DNA of 64,000 nucleotides from Eubacteriales Family XIII. Incertae Sedis bacterium (GCA_031272365.1 JAISTX010000039.1:17536-81535); one strand, 5' to 3'. Positions 27,579 through 36,268 are shown, counted from the stretch's first letter. Notes: generated by a model not told the origin, from the letters alone. Program-made: numbers and translations.

Positions 27579-30164
27579 TTAACCATACAGGTGGTTGATG
27601 ATCAGGATGAAGTCCGCAAGGTCGATCACCCCGTCCTCGTTGACGTCGATGCCGCGTTCGGCCACCGTGCCCCACGCATCGCCGCCCGCTTCCTCGCTCG
27701 CGCGGTAGTACTGCTGCGCGAAGGCCAGGTCCGCGAGGCTTACCTTCCCGTCCCGGTTGAAGTCCCATGCGTCAAAGCGGATGTCCGTGGCTACGGTCGC
27801 CGCGTCCCCTTCCGGCACGAGGACATCCACGTCCTGCTCCGGCGTCGCGCCGGTGGCGGACTTCAGCGTCACCCGCGCTTCGCCGGCCGTTTGCGCCTTG
27901 AAATGGAGCGTCAGCACATCCTGCGCCGCTTCGATGCCCGTGGGCTTGGACGCGCCGAGCACGATCTTCTTCGGCGTGCCGTCCGCGTTCTTCAGGACGG
28001 TCACGTAGTCGAAGGCCGTCCCGGCCACTTCGGCACCTGTAAATTCCAGATTGCCCGAGTATTCGATGTCGGGGATGAGTGTCCGTATGTCGCCCAGATC
28101 CGCCGCTTTGACGGTATAGTCGATCGTCGCCCCCGCCGCACTTTCTGCGGGACCCGTGAGGGAGAGCGCCGGCTTCGCCGTCGCCGCGATCACGTCCAAA
28201 TAGTACACCTGGTTGTCGAAACCCGCCGACACGAGCGTCAGCACATAGCTGCCCCCGGCCTTGAACACGTCCGCGGCGAGGTTGATGGCGTATGTGCCGT
28301 CGTCCCCTTTGGCCAGGGCCGCGCCGGCCGCCACCGCCGCGCCGCCGTCTTCGGCGATGGTGCTGTACCCGCTCCGGCCGGATGTGACGATGCCCGTCGC
28401 GAAGGTGTCGTTGCCGAAGTAGATCTTTGTGCCTTTTTCCACCGTCAGCGGGGCGTCCTGCGTATAGCCTTCCGCGTAGGCGGAGCCCGGTGCGCCCTGC
28501 TCCTTTAGCAGCTTCACGCGCTCCGTGCTCTTCAGCGTGAAAGTGAGCGTCTTGGAGATCACACTGTCCGTTTCATACGCGATGCTGTAGCTGCCCGGCC
28601 AGGACCCGTCCGCGAACAACGCCTTCTTCAGGCTGAGGGCAGCGGTCCCGCCCGCGCCGGCCTTGAGGGAATAGGCGGAAGCGGCGACTTCCTCGCCGCC
28701 TTTGAGCAGCTTCGCGCCCGAGGCGTAAGCGTCCGCGTCTGTCAGCCCTTTCAGGTTGACGGTGGCGGGCGTCGCGGCAGACGTGCTGGTGACCGGGATC
28801 GTCGTGGCTCCGTCGATGGCGGCCGCGCTGTTGATGTACTCCTTCACGTCGAACGAAAACGTCACATCCTCAAAACCCTGCACGTAGACGACGACCGTCC
28901 AGGTGTCCGCCGGGTTGAGGCTCTTGAACCGCTCAAAGCGCGAGGGCGATATGGCCACGTCGAAGTCCTCGTGCATGCGGTGCGTGAAGAGGTTTAGGTG
29001 CGGGAGCAGCGGTTCCGTGTGCCCGTCCGAATCTGCGATCAGCCCGCCGTAAATATTATTCGCAAAATTGTCCCAGTAGTTTGCGCCGGAGAATTCCTCG
29101 CCGAGCGCGGCCGCGTCCCCGAAGGAGAAGCCCGTGACGATGTCGCCCCAGTTGCCGCCGTAGGAGACGCCCTCGGCCGAGCCGCCGTTGCCGAGCCCGG
29201 GGAGGCTGCGGCCCGCGGAGGCGTTTACGATTTCCCGCGCGCCGTAGTTCCCGTCCGTCAGCAGCGGCAGCGCGGCGTAGAGGCCGAGCGATTCCGCCTC
29301 CGTCCCGTCCGCCGCGAGGATTTTGCCGGCGGCGGCGATGTTCACTGTGCGGGCGCCTTCCTGCGTGAGTTTTGCGAGCACGTTCGACGACTGATCCGTC
29401 GCCTTGCCGGCCTGCTCGAGCAGCGAGGCGTTTGCGAGCAGGTCGAAGTCCGCCTTCACGCCGGCTTCCTTGATGCCGGTGATCGCGGAGGTCGGGTCGG
29501 TGTTCGACTGGCGCTCGCCGGTGAGCGTGAGGTTGCCGTCCATCGCAAAGTGCACCGTGTCGCCGTAGGTGGCCGTCGAGACCGCGTCGACTTTTTCTAG
29601 CGCGTCCCCCTCCTCGTACGTGGGCGTGTCGACGCCGCCAACGACATTGCCGCTGCGCGTGCCCTGCGTCACGAAGAGCGCGGGCGCGGCGACCGTGCCG
29701 CCCGGCGCAAATGCCGTGTCCGTCGAGAGCACCCCCGTCGGCTGGATGCTATAATAGAATTCGCTGAACTTCATCGGTACAGCGGCATAGACGGTATCAG
29801 GCGCGGCGCGGCCGGGTTCCGCAAAATGGAGCGTTGTTGCAACCGCTGCTCCGTCCGCGGATTTGATCTCGAGCGCCGCCTCCGTCTTCCCCGGGATTTC
29901 GATCTTCACGAGCGACCCGTCTTTCAGCACGGGCGTCGCTTCGGCCGGCTCCCCGTCCACTGTGTAGCTGACATCCCCTGTCAACCCATCAGGGTTTACG
30001 ATGACATAGTTGACGCTGTAGGATGTGCCGGGGATGGTGACGGTGCTTTCGTCGGCGGTCACGCCGATCCCCTGCGGCGCGACGGACGCATAGGCCGGCG
30101 CGAACGGCGCCATGGCCATCAGTGCGGACGCAAATAGCGTCAAAAACCTTTTTGGTAGTCTCAT
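27579..30164 (-). CDS. Secreted surface protein with cohesin-like and C-terminal dockerin domains
   Basis: About 861 residues. Signal peptide (FLTLFASALMAMAPFAPAYA). The N-terminal part contains AAVPMKFSEFYYS, reminiscent of repeats in Tp47-like surface proteins of clostridia. A cohesin-like domain lies around 655-780. The last 65 residues are a type I dockerin with two Ca-binding repeats (DFNRDGKVSLADLAF and DVNEDGVIDLADFIL). Two ATGs, 30167 and 30164, follow AAGGAG; the second has better spacing. The promoter carries a perfect GTTAGCATATGCTAAC box over its -10, so expression should follow the metallophore genes. The ligand is unknown; a metal- or heme-related role is only suggested by regulation. 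Confidence 0.82.
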   Translation of the reverse strand: MRLPKRFLTLFASALMAMAPFAPAYASVAPQGIGVTADESTVTIPGTSYSVNYVIVNPDGLTGDVSYTVDGEPAEATPVLKDGSLVKIEIPGKTEAALEIKSADGAAVATTLHFAEPGRAAPDTVYAAVPMKFSEFYYSIQPTGVLSTDTAFAPGGTVAAPALFVTQGTRSGNVVGGVDTPTYEEGDALEKVDAVSTATYGDTVHFAMDGNLTLTGERQSNTDPTSAITGIKEAGVKADFDLLANASLLEQAGKATDQSSNVLAKLTQEGARTVNIAAAGKILAADGTEAESLGLYAALPLLTDGNYGAREIVNASAGRSLPGLGNGGSAEGVSYGGNWGDIVTGFSFGDAAALGEEFSGANYWDNFANNIYGGLIADSDGHTEPLLPHLNLFTHRMHEDFDVAISPSRFERFKSLNPADTWTVVVYVQGFEDVTFSFDVKEYINSAAAIDGATTIPVTSTSAATPATVNLKGLTDADAYASGAKLLKGGEEVAASAYSLKAGAGGTAALSLKKALFADGSWPGSYSIAYETDSVISKTLTFTLKSTERVKLLKEQGAPGSAYAEGYTQDAPLTVEKGTKIYFGNDTFATGIVTSGRSGYSTIAEDGGAAVAAGAALAKGDDGTYAINLAADVFKAGGSYVLTLVSAGFDNQVYYLDVIAATAKPALSLTGPAESAAGATIDYTVKAADLGDIRTLIPDIEYSGNLEFTGAEVAGTAFDYVTVLKNADGTPKKIVLGASKPTGIEAAQDVLTLHFKAQTAGEARVTLKSATGATPEQDVDVLVPEGDAATVATDIRFDAWDFNRDGKVSLADLAFAQQYYRASEEAGGDAWGTVAERGIDVNEDGVIDLADFILIINHLYG

Positions 30165-30224
30165 CATGCTCTCCTTTCTTTGTAAGAGATGAAATAACCG
30201 AACTGCAATAGATTGTCTGTCGAA

Positions 30225-30256
30225 GTTAGCATATGCTAACATCACAACAGCGTCAA
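30225..30256. promoter_or_regulatory. Promoter with perfect GTTAGCATATGCTAAC operator (surface-protein operon)
   Basis: On the minus strand TTGACG (30251-30256) and TATGCT (30228-30233) are 17 bp apart. The perfect 16-bp palindrome at 30225-30240 covers the -10 element, about 60 bp upstream of the dockerin gene. Occupancy would block RNA polymerase directly. Confidence 0.75.
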
Positions 30257-30272
30257 TCCCGCAATCGGACAT

Positions 30273-30860
30273 TTATTGAGGCGGCCTTCTGTTTGATTGG
30301 ATGCGAAGCGCGCGGATCTTCGGGAGCGCGCATTTCACGAGGACGCCCGTGAGCACGCCGCTGGCGGCACCGAGCAGGGCGGGGACCGGCAGCATCGCGA
30401 GCAAGGAGGCGTTGTGGATCACGGCGGCGGCCGCGAGGTACTGCCCCACGACATGGAGGGTTGCGCCGGCCGCGCTGACAGCAACGGGGGCTTTGACCCA
30501 TTTCAGCAGCAGCCACATCGCCAGGAAGCTGAGCATCGAGCCGGAGAGGCTGTAGAGGAAGGAGGACATGCCGCCGGCGAGCGCGGCCATCAATGCGCAT
30601 TTCAGGAGGGCAAGGCACAGTGACGTGCAAGGCCGGAAGAGGTAGAGCGAGAGGAGGATGACGGCGTTCGACAGGCCGAGGTGGACGCCCGGCACGGTGA
30701 GGCTCAGGGGGATCTGCCGCTCGATATAGCCGACGACGGCGATGATGGCGAGGAAGACGCCGACCAACGCGACGTCTCTTGCAAGCGGCTTCCCGGGCGC
30801 GGGGCGCGCTGCGCTTTCCGTGTGGCCGGTGCGTTCAGCCCGCAACGGTGTCCGCACCAA
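30273..30860 (-). CDS. Gx transporter family membrane protein (heptaprenyl-diphosphate-synthase-component-I-like, PF07456 type)
   Basis: 195 residues, five to six hydrophobic helices, with the family pattern VPGVHLGLSNAVILLSL and GGMSSFLYSLSGSMLSF. In many anaerobic Bacillota this family lies next to an ApbE flavin transferase and a NusG-II domain protein, as here. The gene overlaps the ApbE 3' end by about 26 bp. The start is TTG 30860 or GTG 30857; no ATG occurs before the second helix, so the start is uncertain. Substrate unknown. Confidence 0.8.
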   Translation of the reverse strand: MVRTPLRAERTGHTESAARPAPGKPLARDVALVGVFLAIIAVVGYIERQIPLSLTVPGVHLGLSNAVILLSLYLFRPCTSLCLALLKCALMAALAGGMSSFLYSLSGSMLSFLAMWLLLKWVKAPVAVSAAGATLHVVGQYLAAAAVIHNASLLAMLPVPALLGAASGVLTGVLVKCALPKIRALRIQSNRRPPQ

Positions 30861-32211
30861 GGTCCGCGCCTTCCTCGATTTTGATGACGAGGCTGTGCGG
30901 CAGGCAGACGATCATGTCGCCGGCCGCCGCATGCGCGCCCATTTGGACGCAGGTCTGGTTTGCGCAGTTCGCCTCCGCGACGCGGACGCTGCCGCCCTCG
31001 ACCAAAATCCTGTTTTCCATCCCGTCCCGCTCGAAGACGTACTCCCGGTCCTGCCCGAGGCGCAGCGTTTTCACGGGCTCGTTTTCGTAGTACACGACCG
31101 CGACGCCCTCTTCCTGCGGAAGCGTGAAGCGGTCGTCCGCGGGGGAGACGACGCCGATCAGCCCAGCCGTGACGTGGATCGTACCGTCCGCCGTGATGAA
31201 CACGCCCTCGGCCTCCGGGATGGAGTCGAGCAAGGCCATGCCCCGGTCCAACCCGAGGACGAAGCAGGCCGTCGACAGGCCGTCCGCCAGCGTGGAGGAC
31301 GGCGCCACGATGGACACCGACAGCAGATTGCCCTCCACCGGGTAGCCGGTGGCCGGGTCGAGGATGTGGTGGTAGATCACACCGCCCTCTTCGAAAAATT
31401 TCTGGTACCCGCCCGAAGTCACGACGGCGGCGTCCATGGCCGGCACCGTGCACGCGACCGACCCGTCGCCCGGGTAAGGCGACGCGATGCCGATCGTATA
31501 CGCCTCCCCGCCGGGCTTCGCGCCGAGGGCGTATACGTTGCCCCCGAAGTCGAGCAGCGCCGAGGACACGCCCTGCCCCCGCAGCGCTTCCGCCGCGCGG
31601 TCGCAGGCGTAGCCCTTCGCGATCGCGCCGAGATCCAGCCGCGTCCCCGGGAACGCGAGGCGGACCGTCCCGTCCGCACGCAGCTCCACGTTCCCCGCGC
31701 CTGCGCCGGGGCGCGCCGCAGCGATCTCTTCCGCGGACGGCAGGCGCGCAAACGCGCCGTCCTCTTTCCAAAGCTCCGTGAGCCCCCCGATGGCGGGGTC
31801 GAACGCGCCGCCGGAGAGCTCCGCAATCCGCAGCGCCTCTTCGAGGATTGCATACGTGCCCTCCGAAACAGGCACGGCCGCCCCGAAGCCGCTTTCGTTG
31901 ACGCGGGAAATCTCGCTGTCCGGGCGGTTCACCGACATCGCCTCATCCACTTCCGTGGCCGCGGCAAACGCTGCTTCGAATGCCGCGCTTCCGGGCTCGG
32001 CGCCGCGCCCGTATACCGTGACCGTCACCACGGTGCCGAGCAGGCCGGTCCGCGATTCGGAAACGGGCGCGGCAGGCGCGGCGGCGGCCTCGGGCTCTTT
32101 CACGGCGGCTCGCGAAGCCCCGCTCGGCGCCGCGCAGGCGGCGAGCAGCAGCAGGGCTGTTATTGCCATGGGCAATAGGGAGGCGGGCGTCGCGGCATTT
32201 CGTTTCAACAT
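30835..32211 (-). CDS. apbE: ApbE-type FAD:protein FMN transferase lipoprotein fused to a NusG-II domain
   Basis: 458 residues. Signal peptide with lipobox LLLLAACA, so it is a membrane lipoprotein. ApbE core about 55-335 with TVVTVTVYG, DLGAIAKGYACDRAAE, HHILDPATGYP and SSTLADGLST, covering the FAD- and Mg-binding motifs. The last ~110 residues match the NusG domain II family (ANCANQTCVQMG, IVCLPHSLVI). ApbE attaches FMN covalently to extracytoplasmic FMN-binding proteins. The start ATG 32211 overlaps the AraC gene stop, so the pair is coupled and under the palindromic box upstream of the regulator. Confidence 0.93.
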   Translation of the reverse strand: MLKRNAATPASLLPMAITALLLLAACAAPSGASRAAVKEPEAAAAPAAPVSESRTGLLGTVVTVTVYGRGAEPGSAAFEAAFAAATEVDEAMSVNRPDSEISRVNESGFGAAVPVSEGTYAILEEALRIAELSGGAFDPAIGGLTELWKEDGAFARLPSAEEIAAARPGAGAGNVELRADGTVRLAFPGTRLDLGAIAKGYACDRAAEALRGQGVSSALLDFGGNVYALGAKPGGEAYTIGIASPYPGDGSVACTVPAMDAAVVTSGGYQKFFEEGGVIYHHILDPATGYPVEGNLLSVSIVAPSSTLADGLSTACFVLGLDRGMALLDSIPEAEGVFITADGTIHVTAGLIGVVSPADDRFTLPQEEGVAVVYYENEPVKTLRLGQDREYVFERDGMENRILVEGGSVRVAEANCANQTCVQMGAHAAAGDMIVCLPHSLVIKIEEGADLGADTVAG

Positions 32212-32588
32212 CGCGCCCTTTCCCAAGCGGGGGCTTCCGCGGCCGTCTTGCGGTATTCGCTCGGGCGGACGCCCGTGACTTTACGGAAGGCGGCGGAAAA
32301 GGCGCTGGGCTTCTGGTAGCCGACCATCGCGGCGATGGCGTGCAGCGGGATCTCCGTCTCGCGGATCAGGCGCTTGGCCTTCTCGACGCGCGACTGCGAG
32401 ACGTAGGCGTGGATCGTGCTGCCGCAGACGAGGCGGAAGCAAAATTTCAATTTCGTCGGGCTCATGTGGGCGAAGCGCGCCAGCCGCGCGATCGTGACCG
32501 GCTCCGCGCAGTTCGACTCGATGTGCGCGCGCAGCGCCTCGATCTGCGCCCTGTCCTCCTGCTTGATTTCGTAGCTCTCCCCGTACAA
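32205..32588 (-). CDS. AraC-family regulator reduced to its DNA-binding domain (PchR/YbtA-like)
   Basis: About 127 residues, essentially only the double helix-turn-helix: VTIARLARFAHMSPTKLKFC and IPLHAIAAMVGYQKPSAFSA, then AFRKVTGVRPSEYR. The spacing resembles the C-terminus of PchR/YbtA, regulators of pyochelin and yersiniabactin, but no ligand-binding N-terminal domain is present. The frame opens at an ATG (32636) inside the operator with no ribosome binding site; the TTG at 32588 follows GGGAGGG and is taken as start. It heads the ApbE/Gx operon. It may sense nothing itself and act as a constitutive activator under repressor control. Confidence 0.8.
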   Translation of the reverse strand: MYGESYEIKQEDRAQIEALRAHIESNCAEPVTIARLARFAHMSPTKLKFCFRLVCGSTIHAYVSQSRVEKAKRLIRETEIPLHAIAAMVGYQKPSAFSAAFRKVTGVRPSEYRKTAAEAPAWERARC

Positions 32589-32628
32589 CCCTCGGCCCTC
32601 CCGCTTCTCTGCGAATTGACACTTATTT

Positions 32629-32661
32629 GTTAGCATATGCTAACTACTTGGTTGCATTATA
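32629..32661. promoter_or_regulatory. AraC-operon promoter with perfect GTTAGCATATGCTAAC operator
   Basis: Minus-strand extended -10 TGCTATAAT with TATAAT at 32656-32661. The perfect palindrome lies just downstream at 32629-32644, over the expected transcription start. The box is identical to those at 30225 and 36559. Confidence 0.72.
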
Positions 32662-32709
32662 GCACAGGCTGCCAATCGGGAAAGCCCTATTCGGACTTTT
32701 TTTCGTGCT

Positions 32710-33759
32710 CTATGCGTTTGCCTTGCAGCGCTCGATGTACGCCCGCGTCAGCGCCACGCGCGTGCCGTCGCCCTTGGCGAGGTGCGTGAACCCGGCCTGC
32801 CACAGCATCTCGCGGCACGCCGTCACGTCCAGCCCGCGTCCGCGCGCCGTGTCGGCGGCCGTGTCGCGGGGGTTGACGCCGGTCTCCGCGCAGATGCTGT
32901 TGGCCCCGCTGGCGAGGCTGACCGGGTCCGCCTCGTGCACGGGGATCCACGGGTACGGGTCGAGGGCCATGACGGCCAGCGCGTTGACGGCGACGATCTG
33001 AGCGAGCCGGGCGTTCGTGATCTCGTCGGTGAACACGGTGCCCGGGACGGGCGTGCGCTTCATGACGCCTGCGGTGTCGAAGCCGCCCGCGATCGTCGCG
33101 AAGATATGGTCGACCAGCTCCTCCGGCGTGTGCTCCGTCCCGATCGGCTCGAGGCAGTCCTGAAGCATCAGCCCCGCGCGCCGCGCCGCCTCGATGGTCT
33201 CGCGCCGGCGCGCCGGCGGGATCGCCGTGTACGTCCCCTCCCCGAGCCGGACGACGTGGTAGGCCCCGTCGGCGCCCGCCGCTTTCAGCTTGACGAAGGT
33301 TTCGTAGTCGGTGTCCCCGATGTTTGTGTACAGAAGCGTCTGCGGCGGCGCCGTCTCCCGCGCGATCTCCACCGCCCGCAGATAGTAGCCCAGATCGTAT
33401 TTGTCCATCGTCATGAGCCAGAGGCAGTACAGGTCGCCGTCCTTCGTGAAGTCGTGCACCTTCTGCCGGATCTCCTCCTCGCCCAGCGTGATCTTCCCCG
33501 AAAACCCCGTATGCGTCTTGCCGAACGCGCAAAATTTGCAGTCCGCCTCGCAGGGGTAGAGCTCCAGCCCGACCTGCCCGAACAGTAGCCCCGTGTTGCC
33601 CGTCTTCCCGCGCGCCACGGTGTCGGCGGCGGCCCTGGTCCACGCCGCTTCCGGCGCGTGCTCCGGGAAACCGAGCAAATAGACGCACTCCTCCCGCCCC
33701 GGCGGCGTACCCTCCAGCGCGCGCTCCAAAATCTGCCTGACCCTCTGTTCCATCACCAT
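32710..33759 (-). CDS. Radical SAM enzyme of the biotin-synthase/HydE-like class
   Basis: About 349 residues. The [4Fe-4S] motif is C-x3-C-x2-C (CEADCKFCAFG, residues about 65-75). Further BioB-like features are LMTMDKYDLG, TNIGDTDYETF and CLEPIGTEHT. The family includes biotin synthase, HydE and related methylthio/maturation enzymes; I cannot choose between them. No bio or hyd genes are nearby. Start ATG 33759 follows GGAAAGG; 33753 is an alternative. Upstream sequence in the same frame is a tandem repeat, not coding. Confidence 0.8.
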   Translation of the reverse strand: MVMEQRVRQILERALEGTPPGREECVYLLGFPEHAPEAAWTRAAADTVARGKTGNTGLLFGQVGLELYPCEADCKFCAFGKTHTGFSGKITLGEEEIRQKVHDFTKDGDLYCLWLMTMDKYDLGYYLRAVEIARETAPPQTLLYTNIGDTDYETFVKLKAAGADGAYHVVRLGEGTYTAIPPARRRETIEAARRAGLMLQDCLEPIGTEHTPEELVDHIFATIAGGFDTAGVMKRTPVPGTVFTDEITNARLAQIVAVNALAVMALDPYPWIPVHEADPVSLASGANSICAETGVNPRDTAADTARGRGLDVTACREMLWQAGFTHLAKGDGTRVALTRAYIERCKANA

Positions 33760-33783
33760 GCATCCTTTCCATATCCGCCCGTG

Positions 33784-33930
33784 CGCAGCGCCACAGCGCC
33801 GGCGCAAACCCCGAGCGGCCTCAGCCTTCCCGTTGCCGCAAACGCGCAGCGCCACAGCCCCGGCACAAACCCCGAGCGGCCTCAGCCTTCCCGCTGCCGC
33901 AAACGCGCAGCGCCACAGCCCCGGCACGCG
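33784..33930. repeat. 61-bp tandem repeat, about 2.4 copies
   Basis: The block beginning CGCAGCGCCACAG recurs at 33784, 33845 and 33906, exactly 61 bp apart, with a few substitutions; the third copy is partial. It lies in the 400-bp gene-free stretch between the radical SAM gene and the DUF559-like gene, upstream of the former. It is GC-rich and open in several frames, which creates spurious reading frames. Confidence 0.9.
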
Positions 33931-34041
33931 CACGCCGCCATATTCCGGCTCCCGGCCGGCCCGCAAGTATTATTATTATTGAAGCATACACTGAATATCG
34001 AAATATTTCAATATAATAACCCGCCGCTACGCACAACATTC

Positions 34042-34123
34042 GTCCGATGTAGGACTTGTTGCAAGGACACCCCCGTTTTCCGGCATTCATAAGGCGATTT
34101 CGTGCAACAACCCCCACATCGGA
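34042..34123. repeat. Imperfect hairpin element, copy A
   Basis: GTCCGATGTAGGACTTGTTGC at its left end is nearly the reverse complement of its right end (TGCAACAACCCCCACATCGGAC), giving an approximately 20-bp stem with about 40 bp between. A second copy in the same orientation lies at 35739-35820, on the other side of the DUF559-like gene. Confidence 0.8.
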
Positions 34124-34166
34124 CACATCTATTGACATTTTCATAGAATTTCGAGAGAATAGTCGA

Positions 34167-35528
34167 ATGAGGAAGCTGCTGTTTTCATCGAGGAAAAACG
34201 ACACGGCGCCGCGGAAAGCGCTGCGGGGCGACGCGTACACACGGCTGTTCCGGGGGGCGGCAGTCGAACGGGCCTGGTGGAAATCCTTGCGGCCGAGCGG
34301 CCAGCACGTGGTGCGCGCGGCGGCGCTGGGCGGGCTCCGGCCGGGATGGGTGCTGACAAAGCTGAGCGCCGCAGCTGTGCTCGGGGCGCAGATCAAAACC
34401 TGCCCCTCCGAGATCACGTGCGCGGCGGCACCGGGGAAGGGCCGGGCTTTCACGGAACTGCCCGGGGTGCGGGCGGGCTTGCTGCCGCCGCACGCCAAGG
34501 TCGTCCGGCAGGCCGTCGCGGTCGAGGCGGGCGCGGAAGTGGCCGTCCTGTGCACATCGCCCGCCTGCACCATGTTCGACGTGGCCGCATCGTGCCCCCT
34601 CGACGAGTCCCTCGTCGTCATCAACTCGCTGCTTGCGAAAGCCTCCGCGGACGCGGCGCGGTCGGAGGCGCTCAAGAAAGAGGCCGATATGCTGAAGGGC
34701 CTGCATCCCATCGTGGACGCAAGCAAGCTGGCCCGCCAGGAGTCGTTTGACTATCTTCGCATGTCCGCTGCGGAGGTCGAAGCGGAAGCCGGGCGGCTCA
34801 TGCGGGAGAACGGGCGCGCGCTGCGGGCAGGCGGGCGGCAGTTTTGCCGGCAGGGAGCCCGCCGGGACGAGCTCGCTGCAGGGACCGCCGCCGCGCTGCT
34901 GGGCGCAAAGTCGTTCCGGGCATTCCGCTCCCAGGTCGATCGCTACCGGCAGCACGGTTTGAACACCAAGACCGCCGCCGGCCTGTACGAGGAATGCCTC
35001 GCGCTTGTATGGAAAAACCGCCGGAGATTCGGCGTGCGGCGCGCGCTGCTCGCTTTGCTGTTCGCGACGGACCAGTGCGAGTCCGCCGCCGAGAGCCTCT
35101 CCTGCGCACGGTTTTTCGAACTGGGCTTCTCACAGCCCACGCTGCAAGTCGAGTTCCTCGCGGCGGACTCCGGAAGGGCGGTCTACCGCGTCGACGGCGC
35201 GTGGGATCTGCGGGAGACGCCGCGCGGGAAAGCCCGGGGCCCGTTCCCTGACGCCGTCGTTTTGGGCGCGCCCGCGCCCCCGGCCTCCAAACAAGCGCTG
35301 CTCTTCGAATTTGACGGCGCGGCCAAATACCGAGACCCGGAAATGCTGCGGGGTCGCGACCGGGGGGATGTCCTGGCCGCCCAAATCCGGCGCGAAGCGG
35401 ACCTCCGCGAAAAGGGCTACGAAATCGTCCGCGTCATTTGGGGCGACCTCAACCCGCCGGCCGGCCTCGCGCGGAAACTCAGCCGCTTCGACATCCCGCG
35501 GCTCCGGCTTCGGAAGCGGAAGCGCTGA
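34167..35528 (+). CDS. DUF559/VSR-like nuclease-fold protein (AbiEi-regulator-like architecture)
   Basis: 453 residues. The C-terminal third carries the pattern of the DUF559/VSR endonuclease fold: LFEFDGAAKYRD, then AAQIRREADLREKGYEIVRVIWGDL (EFDG...K and RExxLRxxG). The N-terminal half resembles the regulator-like part of actinobacterial AbiEi-type DUF559 proteins, including a segment with CTSPACTMFDVA. The cellular role of this group is not established. ATG 34167 is chosen because an upstream ATG (34056) falls inside the hairpin element. It is the only plus-strand gene in this area and is bracketed by two copies of that element, consistent with acquisition. Confidence 0.68.
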   Translation: MRKLLFSSRKNDTAPRKALRGDAYTRLFRGAAVERAWWKSLRPSGQHVVRAAALGGLRPGWVLTKLSAAAVLGAQIKTCPSEITCAAAPGKGRAFTELPGVRAGLLPPHAKVVRQAVAVEAGAEVAVLCTSPACTMFDVAASCPLDESLVVINSLLAKASADAARSEALKKEADMLKGLHPIVDASKLARQESFDYLRMSAAEVEAEAGRLMRENGRALRAGGRQFCRQGARRDELAAGTAAALLGAKSFRAFRSQVDRYRQHGLNTKTAAGLYEECLALVWKNRRRFGVRRALLALLFATDQCESAAESLSCARFFELGFSQPTLQVEFLAADSGRAVYRVDGAWDLRETPRGKARGPFPDAVVLGAPAPPASKQALLFEFDGAAKYRDPEMLRGRDRGDVLAAQIRREADLREKGYEIVRVIWGDLNPPAGLARKLSRFDIPRLRLRKRKR

Positions 35529-35848
35529 CCCCGCGCCCCGCATTCACCCACCCATTTTCCAACAACACACACGCAGAACTGCCAAGGGCTTTGCGCGGAA
35601 ATGCGCCCATGCACGCACTCCCGCATTGCCAGGCAAATCGGTGGGTGCGCTTCTTTGCGGGGCGCTTCCCCACCGTGGTGCTTCCCCACCGGCGCGCGCC
35701 TTCACGAGGGCGGCAGCCACCGTTTCCGGACTTGGTGCGTCCGGTGTAGGACTTGTTGCGCAAATTTCGCCGTTTTTCGAGCGAATCAGGCGATTCTCGG
35801 CAACAAGTCCCACAAGCGGCGCATATTATTGAATAATATAACGCTTGC
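35529..35848. other. Gene-free spacer of about 320 bp containing the second hairpin element
   Basis: Between the DUF559-like gene and the convergent flavodoxin gene. Apart from the hairpin copy at 35739-35820 and an AT-rich patch (35822-35842) I see no gene or convincing terminator. Confidence 0.6.
35739..35820. repeat. Imperfect hairpin element, copy B
   Basis: Begins GTCCGGTGTAGGACTTGTTGC, one mismatch from copy A over 21 bases, shares the internal CCGTTTT...AGGCGATT core, and ends GGCAACAAGTCCCACAAGCGG as the pairing arm. It is in the same orientation as copy A, about 1.7 kb away. Confidence 0.8.
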
Positions 35849-36268
35849 TCATCCTGCGAGCCCGGCCCCGAACGCCTTGCAGCGGCCAGCCTCCTCGCCG
35901 GCCGGCGCCTCGTTGACGATGAGCCCGTCGCCGAGGACGTCCGCGCCGGCGTCCCGCGCGCGCTGCACCCAGTTGCGCATCCACTCTCCGTCGCCCCAGC
36001 CGTACGAGCCGAACAGCGCGAGCTTGCGGCCGGCCAGCTTGCCCTCGACGGAGGAAAACCACGGGTCGAACTCCGTTTCCTCGAGTTCCTCCGCGCCCAT
36101 CGACGGGCAGCCGAGCGCGAGCACGTCACAGTCCAGATCCGCGTCCGTCGCCCCCGATACCGTTTTTGCGGCAACCTCCGCGCCGCCGCTTTCCGCGCCC
36201 TCCCGGATCAGCCCGGCCATCGCCTCCGTGTTGCCCGTGCCGCTCCAATAAATGATGTTGATCTTCAT
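35849..36268 (-). CDS. Short-chain flavodoxin
   Basis: 139 residues. The FMN phosphate loop is WSGTGNTEAM (residues 8-17). The aromatic-loop region is LGCPSMGAEELEE and the second FMN-contacting loop is FGSYGWGDGEWM. Flavodoxins carry low-potential electrons and commonly replace ferredoxin when iron is scarce. It is the second gene of a two-gene operon, 21 bp after the 78-residue gene, whose promoter region carries the same palindromic box as the metallophore-associated genes. Confidence 0.93.
   Translation of the reverse strand: MKINIIYWSGTGNTEAMAGLIREGAESGGAEVAAKTVSGATDADLDCDVLALGCPSMGAEELEETEFDPWFSSVEGKLAGRKLALFGSYGWGDGEWMRNWVQRARDAGADVLGDGLIVNEAPAGEEAGRCKAFGAGLAG

Noticed and set aside
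30225..30240. Fur box
   Set aside because: Fur consensus has GATAATGATWATCATTATC-like hexamers; this palindrome lacks them and is closer to DtxR-type TTAG half-sites.
33784..33930. CRISPR array
   Set aside because: Copies are contiguous 61-bp tandem units with no unique spacers, and no cas genes are near.
34042..35820. Insertion sequence ends
   Set aside because: The two copies are in direct, not inverted, orientation, there is no transposase, and no target-site duplication is visible.
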